Below are positions 1 to 12,400 of a stretch of DNA of 64,000 nt, in pieces. Each line of letters opens with the position of its first letter. The stretch's first letter is position 1. Source of the stretch: Klebsormidium nitens (lineage: Eukaryota; Streptophyta; Klebsormidiophyceae; Klebsormidiales; Klebsormidiaceae); assembly GCA_000708835.1 (NCBI GenBank), contig DF237181.1, positions 62,001 to 126,000 on the forward strand, read 5' to 3'. The notes beneath the pieces are model-generated. The model saw only the letters and a program-made list of their open reading frames with translations, did not search any database and was not told the origin of the DNA. The position numbers and the translations under genes were made by a program.

Positions 1-1139
1 CCCGGTTCTGCTTCAGAAGCACATCTGCGTGGACCTCATTCGGTGTGTCAACCTTTTTCAGAGACAACCTGCTCTTCTCTTCCAATGTATGGCCAGGTGC
101 ATTCAGCTTTTTCCCCCTGCCACCGTCGGATTGACGCCTCTGTGCTTCAGTGTGAGCATTCTCCTTCCGAATATCTGTGAGCCCAGCAGCTGCTTGAGGC
201 TCATTGGTGGAAAACATAGTCAGAGAAAGCTTGTTTTGAGGAGCGGCGCTGGCGGACTACACATGTGCACATAACTTGGTTTGCTTGGTGATCAGGCTGG
301 AGTTCTGCAAATGCTTGTGGACCATTCAAACATGAGTTTCAACCACCGCCAAAAACCACGATCGCACATAAGCAAGCATTGCTCGACGCCTGTACCTCAG
401 GCCAGCGAACAGAACGAGAGCTCCTTCTTCCACGGTCAGTGGCAGCCTGCCAGGCTGGAGTACGGGAATCTTTGGTGGCGATCGCCCGCGCCAGCTCCCA
501 GCCTTGCGCCCCTACTTCAATGAAGTCTAAGAAAGAAGTGCTTCACCTCATCAGATCATGCTGCTCAAAATTGCCCCTGGCCTGCGAGTCATTCAATTTC
601 GAGCATTTTGTAAATTTGATGCGAATCAGCTGAATCCTGATGCTCAGTCTGCACTGCTCAGTGCTGTGTCAGTGTCTCTTGTCAGTGTAACGTTGTTCAG
701 TGCACTGCGCCCGGTCTCCTGAGCCCCGGCCCCCACCGGGTATAGTCCTGTACCCCGACTCCCTTGGCATTTTCCGAGCAGCTCAAGTGTGCTCGGTCCG
801 GCACCCAGGGCCGTGATTGAATCTACAGAGCGGCGTACACCGTACGAACTGGATCTCTGAAAGATGCAGAGTGTCCCACCGATCGCCTTGGCCGGCCTGA
901 CCCTGAGGCCTGGGCTCGATGGTGTCAGGAATGCCGGTAGCAAGTAACCTCATGTGTGGCCGGTAGAACCAACTGCCCAGCTTCAGTGCTCGGTTGGAAC
1001 GTACGTATGTTTTCCTTTGGCCGGGCGTCATGCTGGACGTCAGTTGATGACTCAGTTGAGTGCGCCGCATGCACATTGCACGTACCAATTGCAACTTCCA
1101 AGTCCACAGGCTGAAGCCTGACGAGTCACGACCGTCACA

Positions 1140-1194
1140 ATGTCAATGCGGTTTGGTCGGTCGCGAAATGAAACCATGTCAATGCGGTTTGGTC
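1140..1194. repeat. 19-bp exact direct repeat, two copies
   Basis: The 19-base word beginning ATGTCAATGCGG occurs at 1140-1158 and again at 1176-1194, with starts 36 bp apart. No function is visible. Confidence 0.8.
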
Positions 1195-1903
1195 ACATTT
1201 GGTGAGAACAGGCCCGGCCCCTTCGAGTTTGCAGTCATGCGTAAAATGCAGGTCGTAGGATACTGTTTAATGAGATCCAACGGTTCAAAGTCCTTTCAGA
1301 AGTCGGATCCCCGCTGAAAGATTAGCACATTCAGCCTGAGGCCCTGAGCATGATTGACACCGGCTCCGTACTGAAAGTGTACATGGTGCACCGAGCAAAT
1401 CTACCGTCCTAGCACGACTTCCCGACCATCCACCCGGCGCTCACCGGGAAGAAAATGCGCTACGTCTATGTGCTGGCGAACGCGAATTGCGGCCGGTAGT
1501 CTAGCTCTCCGGCCGATCCGCTTTGGCCCCGCTCTGGCGCTCTGGCCCGGCCGGCCCTGTAGCTGGCTTGCCCGGGCGGCAGCAATACGTGATCGGAAGA
1601 ATCGGCCGGGCAACTCCGAGTCTATACAGATGGTAGTGTCAACGTCTGGGCGGCTAACCGCGGCCGCCCGCGCCGCTGCCAATCATCATTTCAATCAGCC
1701 GGGACCGCCTAGGCTAACTGCTGGCCCCAGAAGCTGCCTACCCTAGTTCCGACAACTTGGCAATGGTAAATATGACCATTAACGCAAGGCTATACCCGGT
1801 ATGAACATTGCCGCTCTAGTTTTAACGAGCCATGACCATTGCTCAGCGCTTGGGGCGCAGCTTGCTCGCACGAATGATGAACAGGTTCAAGTGGCATGCT
1901 CAT

Positions 1904-2663
1904 ATTAAGGTGGTAGGACGGTAATTCAGGTTGGATTGACCCTGGTTTACGTTCTGGTTCATAGAATGTTCAAAACTAAACCAAATCAGGTTTCGTCTTC
2001 TCCAATGGCTTCGAGACACCCTCGGGGTCCTCTCGAAGCTCCTCTAACCACCTCGAAGTAGTTTGGGTCAGTCTGAGAAACCCTGCCAACTCCAAACAAC
2101 CTGGTTCAAAGGGGTATTTCCATTGGATTTTCTGCCTGTCAACTGCCACGATAAATTTCCTTCGAACAAGAGGAAATCACCTTCGGGGCAAGCTGGGATG
2201 TCAAAAACATTTTTCCAAAAAAAATCTGACGGAAATGTGCACCGCCAGGGGGGAACATACCTGGTCAACAACCTGAGAAAAAACCATTTTGAGCATATAA
2301 GCTGGGAGTTTTGACCATTAACGGTGCACATTTTCGTCAATATTGTGATTTAACCGTTCGATAGACATCCCAGCTTGCCCCGATTCAGTTTTAGGGGGGT
2401 CAATGAGAATTCTATCATTTCGTTTTTCTGACGGCCAAGGGTTCATGTAGGGGGGTAAATGTTCAAACTTCCTCACTTCAGACTTTCCTCGACAAGTCGT
2501 CAGTGAGTTCGAGGTGGTCCCAGAGTGCTCGAGGGGGCCTCCTTGGTCCCCCCCGAAAGATGCAAAAGACGGGACTCGATTTGACCACGTTATGACCAAG
2601 TTACGCCCCTTCAAACCCTAGAAACCCTCTTTTCTGGCTGAATTACCGTCCTACCACCTTAAT
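1904..2663. mobile_element. Foldback/MITE-like element with 26-bp perfect terminal inverted repeats
   Basis: Positions 1904-1929 are repeated exactly in inverted orientation at 2638-2663. Two inner islands are also inverted and lie at matching distances from the ends. One is a 20-bp exact island at 2183-2202 and 2364-2383, 279 and 280 bp inside the ends. The other is a near-identical 18-bp island at 2227-2244 and 2322-2339, 323 and 324 bp inside. The element is therefore one long, partly decayed palindrome centred near 2283. Both edges carry TTAA just outside a GGTGGTAGGACGG start, which would fit a TTAA target duplication. Because TTAA is itself palindromic, this is not proof. No transposase is encoded, so the element would be non-autonomous. 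The superfamily is not assigned. Confidence 0.75.
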
Positions 2664-3441
2664 TCGATAGGTAAATGAACCATTGGCAAGATGTTGCTGA
2701 AGCGAGGGTGGATTGAGCTGCGAAGAAGCCGACTGTCTTCTTTGATTTCTCGATTTCCAGTTTTGAAGTCTCTTGCGATGTGAGCATTTAGTGAAGTAGT
2801 GGAAGGCACTTTGAGCAGCATCCTTTTGGTCTGCTCCAATTTGCAAATTGCAAACTCCTCAAATGTAGCAAGATCTTGGCAAGCAGCAACTTGGATTAGG
2901 TCGAAACTGCTTCTGAGAGCTGCAGAATTCCATCATAGCTTGCAGATCAGATGTGCGAAGCTGCGCTCTGCTACTTGAACTTCTGTCGGCGGAGCAATCA
3001 ATCAACTTGAGAGGGGATGGTGAGGTTTTTTCTGCTCCGACAGATCTCGGGAGCAGATGTGAATGATGTCTTTCAATGAATGAATGAACGAATGTATAAG
3101 TTCAATCTGCAGCTGTCCTATGTTGGGGATGATTCGGGTTTTCTTGGACCTGCATTCTAATGAGCTCCAGTAATTGCTTTCAGTAATGAAGCATCTGAGC
3201 ACTATTAGATGCTCGACTGCCAGAAAAGCTGGACAGTTCTCCCAGTGGTCCTTGATCAAATCAGACCACATCCATTGATTGCAATTTATGTCAAAGGACG
3301 AGACATTATGCTGTTGGTTTGCCCTGGCTCCTGGGAGCACATCTGAAAGCTCACTGTCTTTCGCATTGATGCATCTGGTGTGGGGTGCGTGCATGGACCT
3401 CGCTTGCTGCCGATTTGCAGGAATCGTCAGCCGCCCTGTTG

Positions 3442-6400
3442 ATGTCCAAGCGGTCATCATTCTACACCTCAAGTGTCGTCAACATTTCCTGCAATCAACG
3501 AAGTGCTCCGATCGGACATTTTGCTCCGGCTGCCATCACAAGGGCCAGCCAGATTCAAACGAGGAAGCTGAACGCTGTGAAGGGAAACCCCCTGAGGCGG
3601 GATTTTCTACCGTCGCACCAGCCATCAAATCTGGCGACCCGCGAGAGCTGCTTCTTTGGCCAGTGAGTGGGACGCTCCCTCCTTGATTTATGTCCACTGC
3701 CAGGGCCACTTCCGGTGCAATTTGAGCATTCAAAAATGCGAGGTTTTTCTTTGGATCGCCGCATGTGTGGATCTATCCTCTGAGACCTGAGAAACTGATT
3801 GGGTCACTGTCGATTGATTGGATTGCGACTTGAGTCTCAAATGTCTAGCTCAATATGGCAGAGGTTGGTTTGAGCAACTTCAAAGGCGCTTTTGACGCAG
3901 GGGTGGTGCAAGGCGGTTGGCAGGGGCATCGGGTGCATCTCGGACTCTCATCAATGTTCGGAGCCGGATTGTAGGATCATCCTTCAAGGTGAGAATCAGC
4001 GCCATGGTATTCACAGGATATTGAACTTGGTCTGTCCCTGATAAGCCGGGTAGCATCACTGGAACTGATCGCCGAGGTTTTCCTGTTGATCTAAACAGAG
4101 GCAACAGAGAATGCACCGTCTGCTTGCTTGTGTACCATCCCAGATTTGCCGTGACACCTTTGCAAAGCCTTCTAGATATTTTTCTACATGCACCATTTAA
4201 GGACTTGCAACCAACTTTCCTGCTTTCGTTTGCCAAGACCGAACCGGCTGCGTCAGAATCAGCACCTGGGGAGCGCGCCGGTGGTGTGCTTGAGGGCGAG
4301 AATGGCACCCTTGCCAACAGCAGCGATGTGGAGGCCCTCAGGGCGGCCCTGCAGGCGGCAGAACAGAAGGCCAAGGCGGCAGCCACGGAGAAGGAGAAAG
4401 CTCTGCAGGTAAGGGCACTTGCTGCCTTTACCACTGGCTCCAGGAACAATGGAATCCCACGATCGTGTGGCTTTTGGAAAACGCGTCTCTTTGTATGGGA
4501 TGCATCTTCCTTGCTGAATACAACCACTGGCCAGATAGTGAGGTTTGGCAGCACCAGCGTCTCTCCTTATAGCAAGTGAAGATATTTGCAGGTCTTGTAT
4601 CCTTCTGACGCTTCGTCACACGATCAGCTTCCATCAAGAACGTCCACCTCAACATCAGTTCCACTTGCTCGAGATGCAGACTGCAAGTAGTACTTTCCAA
4701 CACCTCACTCATTGTGACCAGCAAGTATCACTACTTTTCCTTAAAATGCAGCCACCTCAGGCCTGCATCGTATCCTGCAAAGCAAGACGTCACTGCTTCA
4801 TGCTCCTCTTGGGCAGTTCTTTGGATCACCAATACAATCACACCCATCCTATCCACCAGGCTCTGCATGACGCGGAGAAGCGCATTGAAGAGTACGCAGC
4901 CAACATGATTGCAACCGCTGAGGAGGCAATGAATGAGGTGGAGGGCGCCAAGGAAACGTTCCGTGCAGAACTAGAGCGCGTGAGCCAGGAGAAGCGCGAG
5001 GTGGAGGCCAAGCTGGCTGAGGCTCAGAGCGATGCTGTGCAGCTTGCTGTGTAAGGGATCTCACCCAAAGTGTATCTGGGATTCTGGGGCATGCTCAGGG
5101 TTCTGTTTTGAGAGCTTTCTATCCATGGAACCCAGACCCGAACAAAGCGTTTGGTACAAGTTCAGTTGGGATCTGGGCTCCGACTCATCATCGCCTGACT
5201 TTAAGGATGTAACGTTTTGCCTCATATGTCTTGAGCCAAGAAGTTTAGCCAGATTGTGCAAGTCGAGCTCCTGAAGACGAGTTCCTGATGTGCAGGCGCG
5301 TCGAAGAGATGGCCGTGAGCGCAATCAAGGAAAGGGCCGAGGCCTCGGCAGAAGACGCCTCGTACCGCATCGCGCAAGCGCAGGCCATGGCCGCAGATGC
5401 AAAGGTTGCAGTCGAGCAGCGCATCCGGAAGGCGGCAGACGAGGCCGCCGCGGCGGTGATTAACGAGGCGCGGGCGACAATCGAGGACGCGCTCGCAGCT
5501 GCGTCGCTGGCGCAAAAGCAGGCGCGCTCGGCGGAGGCCGCGCTGCAGGACAACATGGGGGTGTTGGACAAGTTGGCGCAGGCGGAGGCGGATGCGAGTC
5601 GGTCGGAGCAGGCGCGCGCAAGGCTGGAGAGCGAGCTCCGCGTTGTGCAGATGGAGGTGCAGCGGCTGCGGGATGAGGTGATCCAAGCGGAGGCGAGGGC
5701 GAAGTCCGCGGAGGCGCGCATTGCGGCGGCGGAAGCGGCTGTGGCGGAGATCCAGCGGAATAGCGAGGAAGTGGCGGGGAGGCGGGAGAAGGAGCTGGCG
5801 GGCGCGCTGGAGTCGTTCAAGCTCGCGGCGCAGGCCAAGGAGGACGCGGTGCGCATCGCGTACGAGAACGAGAACGAGAAGCTACGCAAGGCGACGGAGG
5901 CGGCGCAGAACGCGGCGAAGATGAAGGAGACGAGCTGGGAGCGGCGGTACCGCGCGCTGGAGCAGGCGCTGCGCGCGTCGGAGCAGCAGGTGGACGCGTG
6001 GCGCGCGAGGGCGGTGGCCGTGGAGGATCTGATGAAGCAGGTGGGCCGGAAACGCATTTGGACGCTGACCGGCGGCTACTTTTTCTTTGGAGGGCGAGAA
6101 GGGGTTCCCAGACTTTATTGTGTCCGACAGCCGCCTCTGCTTCTTTTGAACCGCTCCCAGGTTACACCAAGACCTTTCGTTCGAGTCCCGTGTTCGAGGC
6201 AACGTTTTATTCCATACCTTTGTTCGAAACTGAGCAAACGGACGCTCGGACTCCGCTTTCAAAAGAACAACAAACGGCCCTCTCCATTTGGCGCGGGAAT
6301 GGTGATGGTTCAATTCTTGTTCCATTGGGGCGGCAATGGCGATGGTTCACTCTTGTTCCAACCCTTGTGGTATTGAGTTGTCTTCGCCTTTGACCCGTTG

Positions 6401-9400
6401 TTCATTCATGGCTCATCTCTTCCTTCCATGCCTTCCCTCTATAGGTGAAGGCCAAGGGCTGCACATGCTGGGGGCAAGGCACTTCATCTTTCAATCCCTT
6501 TCCAAACCTTTTGGTTTCTCCTCGGCCTTTTTTTCATTGACCCATTTTTGGTTCTTAACGCCTAGATTCTCACCCCTCGCACCTCCCCCCCCAGGTGAAA
6601 GCCAAGGGCTTCGACGTTCTGCGCGAGGCGGGCGAGGCGCGCGACCTCTTCAACGGCGGCCGCATGAGCAACATGCTGCTGTCGGACTCGCAGCGGTGGG
6701 AGCTGCTGGCCAACGGGCCTCGCCGCGACTCGCCCTTCAATGTGCCCAAGTACGGGCTACCCACCCGCAGCAGCCAGCCTGCTATTGATGACGTTCCGGT
6801 GGAGCTGCCATCGCCGGATTCCGTCTGGTCCATCGCCGACTTCATCATCCCGACCCCTGCGGTGAGCCTGGCCCCTGTTCTGCTCTACTTGGAGCGAGCT
6901 CCTGCATTCTGCCCTAGTTGAAGTTTGCGCCTAGGTTGTCGTGGGTTTTTGTTCACAAGTGAGGCAGCTTGTCAATCAAAGACTCCTGACTCAAGAAAAT
7001 GCCGCTTTACAAAGAGCTTTGTTCTTAGAAATCGCACGCAATGCGTATGGACGGGCTTACAGTGTGCTCGTCTCTACTCTGCCGTTCCATTTGACAAAGA
7101 CATGCAATATAAAACGCTCCTGCTTTCGTTTCGTAGGGCCACCTCTTGAGGTGTTCGACGGACCAATCTTCAAAATCTGATATTACGTGCCAATCTGCAC
7201 TCCGGTTTCTTACTTGCTCACCCTCTGGTTTGCTCATCGAGAAGCTTACAATAGCTGGCAACCCAAAAAGCCGCCAACCTCTTTTTGCAGCCCGTCAAGC
7301 CCGAAGAGAAGGAAGAGCTGACCCGGGAGGTGGAAGACCGAGTGGCCATTGAGAAGGAGCGGCAGCGCTTGGAGCGCAGGATGCTGCGCCACAAGCGGGA
7401 GAAGCCGGGCGAGTCCGATGTTGGAACCGACGACACTTGGGGTAAGTTCTACGGGCAGAGCCGCTAACTTGTGAGCGGCGGGTTTTCTTTGTGTGCTCAC
7501 GAGTCTGCTGCTGTGCTAAAGCACTTTGAACTTGTCAGGCTTCACTCATTTGTTCTCAAGCTGCTTCTTGCGACGGATCCCCGTCTCTCTTTATCGAAGG
7601 GCTAGAAGGGCTATACTTCAAACAAGGGGAAAAACGAGCGACAAGCAACGCAGAGAAAGGAGGGAAAATATCACGACTCGAAACAGAGGAAACGAAAGCA
7701 GAAGCAGTTGTAAGATGGTTGAGCAAAGCGCTGTGGAAGGCCAATCTGTTCCCAATCGAGATCCATTATCGATTGGAGACCGCCTGAGTCTTCGATTTCC
7801 CATCACGGTCCAAATACCTTTTGAGTACGCTTCTTCTCCAGCTAGACCAACTTCTGCACTTTCTGATCCACCGTGAGGACTAGAAATCCCTCAATGTTTT
7901 TCGCCGACCGATCTCCACACACTATGATTAGACGCGAAACTTGACATTGCTTGCTGAAGTGCGCCTGTCTCACCGCAGAGTCTGGCACGGGTTCCGGGGA
8001 GGAGATCGTGTTCCAGGGCTTTCACTGGGAGAGTCACCGCCACCCGTGGTACCAGGAGCTGGCTGCCAAGGCCGGCGACCTCGCCGAGTGCGGCTTCACA
8101 ACCGTTTGGCTGCCCCCGCCTACCGAGTCGGTCGCCCCGCAGGGTATGCCCCTGCAAACCAAGCGATCGTTTCGAGCGTCTTCAATACGGGCTGAGATAA
8201 GACCAAACTGAATATCATCGTTTCAAAGATGGATTGTACTATAATCATCGTCTAGAGAGGATCTGGCTAACCCATACTTCAGATAAGAGCTATTTTTGCT
8301 ACCCTTCAGATAAGCTCGTCTAGGGTTGACGGGCTCCTCTGAGTTGGTGCCAAAATCGAGACTTGCGGTTGCAACGGACAGGTGTGAACGAGTCTGATCA
8401 TCTAGCATGCTTGAGTTCTAATGCTAATCTCACGTATCCGCATGCTGCTCGTCGCTGGTGATGCTGCAGGGTATATGCCTGTCGATCTCTACAATCTGAA
8501 CACTCCGTACGGCTCGCAAGAGGAGCTTAAAAAGTGCATAGACGCGATGCACGAGCACAACATCCAGGTAAAGTCGCGCTCTGTCGAGTTCCCGAGACCG
8601 GGGCCGGTCGCTTGCTCCGCTGATAGTCTCCCGTTCTGGATGTTTATTTTCCAGGGTACATGCCCGTCGATTTCTATAACCTCAACTCGGCCTACGGGTC
8701 GGTGGACAAGCTCAAGGCTTGCATTGCGGCGTTGCATGACAAGGAAATCCAGGTGAGAGATTGGGAATCATCAAAGCTGCGTGGAGGCACGGCGAACCGT
8801 AACACTATCTGGGCGTGCTCCAGCTTCGCACATCCTTCCCTGCAGGGCAAGAGGCTGATTCTGCAGGTAGTAGATTGACAAGCATACCCCAGTATATCTG
8901 CACTGTAAGGCTCTTGCCAGGTTATAGTGTTAGCAAATGACCTGGCACACAGCAAGTTGGAAAGCTCTTGCAGATCGGCTTGCAGACGTTGTACGTCCAG
9001 GACGCCAAAGTCGCAGACCTGAGATTTCTGCAGACCATTAATTCCCCATCTTCATTTGTCTCTCGGCTCTGCCGCGGTCATTCGCCTTTAATCAGCGGGG
9101 CTTGTGACGTCGATTCTTCCTATCCTACAGTGAACCCCCTGAGCAATCTGTTAGCTTCCTTTCAATGCCCTGCCGTCAGCTCCTTTTGATGCCCCCGTCT
9201 CAGTTTTCTGTCTCCAATACTTCGTCTCCATCTCCTTTGAATCGCTCAAGTTCCCTCGTCGTTGGAAGCTTTCCCACATTGTTTGTGCGTTGTTCTGCCC
9301 TTCTCATCGCGCACTTCTCACGATCTTCAGAACAAACACCACTTCGAGGTGCTGGTCGTGACCCTAAGACGACGAAACCCGAACTTTTGAAACCTGGAAG

Positions 9401-12400
9401 CTTTTGGAAACCCTGTCATCTTCATGCTTGCAGGTTTTGGGCGACGTCGTTCTGAACCACCGCTGCGCATCGAAGCAGAGCCCCGACGGCACGTGGAACA
9501 TCTTTGGCGGCAAGCTCGCGTGGGGCCCCAACGCGATCGTGCGCGACGACCCCAACTTCAAGGGGCAGGGCAACCCGTCGAGCGGCGACATCTTCCACGC
9601 GGCGCCCAACATCGACCACTCGCAGGCAGGCAAACCGCAAAGAATTGAACCACTGATGGTCGATATGGTTTGTGTCACTACCCGTCTAATTGTTGACGAC
9701 AAAGATGGACACATTGAAAGTCATTGTTCTCGAGAGGTTTTGGCCACATTGACCCAAACCTAAAGCAAAACCCTGGCATATTTTGCAAGTGGACCGCTCG
9801 TGGTCAGAACCTGCCGACTGGGATCGTTATGTGAGGTTCGGATGGCTGTGACGCAGTTTCGGCCGTCGTAAACATCTGCGATCCGCTTGCAGGAGTTTGT
9901 GCGTCACGACATCAAGGGTTGGCTCGAATGGCTCCGCAAGGACATTGGATACGACGGCTGGCGTCTCGACTTCGTCAGGTGAGCGCTGATTGGGCAGTTG
10001 ACCGGCGATGCAACTTGGTGCGCGCTCCCTTGTGCAATTCCTCTTTTATTAGACTTATTTTTGCGCTATCAATAGATTTCTTTGCAAGCTGGTGACGACC
10101 ACGTGTCATGAGAACGTGGCACGTTTCTTCTTCACAGGACGCTTCGGGTCGTCGTCTTGTCCGGTTGTCAGCTTGTTAACTAGACTCTCGGGCTTCGGTC
10201 TTTCTAAAAGAGGACTCCGTGTTGTCCATGGCACCAGGCACTGGAGTGAGTCTGTGCCTGAATTCAAACGGTGGGGTTGAGAGGTGCTTCGAGCGCTGTC
10301 AAAAAGCACTTCCGCTCAAACGGACCGAGCTTTTTCCGCGTCCTTGGCTGACAAGAAACTTTTCTGAACGTCACAGGGGCTTCTGGGGCGGCTGGGTGAA
10401 GGAGTACATCGAGTCCAGCAAGCCCAGCTTTGCCATCGGCGAGTACTGGGACAGCCTGGCGTACGAAAACGGGCAGGTCTGCTACAACCAAGGTGCGGCC
10501 GGCTCTTCAATCTTTGTTCATTTGAGCACCTCACGCTCATTGCGCTTGCCAAAGTTTGCCACATGGTCGTTTCTCTCCTAAGTTGCTTTGGAGGCTCTCG
10601 AACCTTGTTTGTTGAGTACCTCACGCTCGTGGGGCATTCCAACGTTTGCAACCATGGTTCGATTTCTCCAATTGTTTCATTGAAAGCGAACGGTAACTTG
10701 GCCTAAGTCTGAGCTCCATTGGTAGACTGAGAGTGCGTTCTTCTACGAGCCTCGTCAGGAAAGCTTTTATGAGATGCGGAGAACCAAGTCACACCCTTTT
10801 CCAATACACACAGCGACAGCGCATTCCCCCGACTTGAAAAGTACACCCGTTGAAGCCTGGTCCAGTCCAACATACGCGCTGAGTCTAGTTCCTGCCACGT
10901 GGCATCGCTCGCCTAGCTGCTAACGTGTTGCTGACGTGTCATTCGTCTATGCAGATGCACACCGGCAGCGGATCATCAACTGGATCAACGCCACCGGGGG
11001 CGCTGCTTCAGCATTTGACGTTACGACCAAGGTGACTTGGCGCTTATCTTTGTCATATCCACTAGCGTCCTCGCTTTTCGACTGTTTTCATGGTTCGTGC
11101 AAAGGGCCATTCATAACTATGGACAGCTCCTTCTCCGACGTAATGATTGAGAAAGTAGAACGGGTGTGCTAGGCAACCAGTGATCAGTGGCATAAGCAAC
11201 ACCACAAGAACTTCCAAACTTTCTTGAAAATTGAGCCTTCAGTCTAGAGTCCGCGTGTGCACGTGATTTGGAAAGGCTGCACTTATCAGAGATGAGCTTG
11301 TTCTGCGAAGTGTCGTTCTGCGATTGGGTCCAGCAAAAAACTTTCTGTCGTCAAGCATCGCGTCCTTGACTCGCTGGCCAAATCCAGGCGGGTACAACAT
11401 CTGCCAATGCGAATCCTGTTTCATTACAAAGCCTCCACTCTCTCTTCGGCACGTAATCCGCTACATCCGCCAACATTCTGAGACTCCCAGCCGTATGATC
11501 TGCCAGTTCCTTCGGGCATTTTTCAAGCGATCGTCCGTTTACCTCTGCAGGGCATCCTGCACTCGGCGCTGCACAACGAGTACTGGCGCCTGATCGACCC
11601 CCAGGGCAAGCCCCCCGGGGTGATGGGCTGGTGGCCGTCTCGCGCGGTCACCTTCCTCGAGAACCACGACACCGGCTCCACCCAGGTCCGACATCGTGGC
11701 CGTGACCAGGATCCTTTACCCCTTCTAGTTCAACTACTCCGCTGAAGTGTCGGTGAATGGTGGCGTTCCGCCAGAGCAATAAGGAAGCTGCTCCGTATAG
11801 GAAGCGTTTGTCGAGAAAGCAGGTTGTGGGCTCGGAAAGCTTGCAGCCGCATCGCATCGCTTGTGGAGTATCATAGCCCATAGAAACATTCGTCACCCTG
11901 CGCTTGGCGCGCTGAGGGAGTCCCGAAGAGCTGTAAGAGCTACCGGTCACCTTCTGCCGTCTCGATGCTCCTGGTTCGCATTTCGAGCTTTCGCGGCTCT
12001 GAGGAAAGCCCGGCGCTGATTTTGTTTTGAGGTGCTACTTTGCAGGCACATTGGCCTTTCCCTCGGGACAAGCTGCTCCAGGGATACGCCTACATCCTTA
12101 CCCACCCCGGAACGGTAAGCCCTTGATTCCGGCAGGGACTGAAAAGTCCACGCATAGTCCTTCATTACCGCTTGAACGTCTTCAACAAGGAGCCTCGGAC
12201 TGAGAAGAAAGACCAAGCCTGAGCAGCTTGTTCGTTTACACTGAAGATTTGCAGTGAGCTAGCCGGACTACGTCCATCAGTTAAGCAGCATGGTCTGAAC
12301 CTGACAATCTGTCACGTTTTACTCCTGAACCATAACGTCAGCGGCCTTTTACCCCAGCAGCTTATGCGCCAGGGCGGTCTAGGAACCGCGTTTTCCAAAA

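Larger units (their letters stand above)
1..3441. other. Intergenic region with one palindromic element, no gene recognised
   Basis: I see no exon chain with coding character here. All open frames are short and unlike any family I know. The region holds a 19-bp exact direct repeat (1140-1158 and 1176-1194) and the inverted-repeat element at 1904-2663. The last few hundred bases should contain the promoter and 5' UTR of the amylase gene. I cannot point to a TATA box with confidence. Confidence 0.6.

Noticed and set aside
5245-6057. 270-residue Ser/Ala-rich open frame antisense to the amylase coiled-coil exon.
   Set aside because: It mirrors the GC-rich Ala/Glu codons of the coding strand. The plus-strand frame joins in phase with neighbours and the antisense one does not.
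7442-7978. Possibility that the coiled-coil exons and the GH13 exons are two separate genes.
   Set aside because: The exon ending at 7441 leaves one base and the exon at 7979 needs exactly one. Both splice sites are good, and no start codon in the intron leads in frame into the GH13 exon with a plausible leader. A single gene is the simpler reading, though transcripts are needed.
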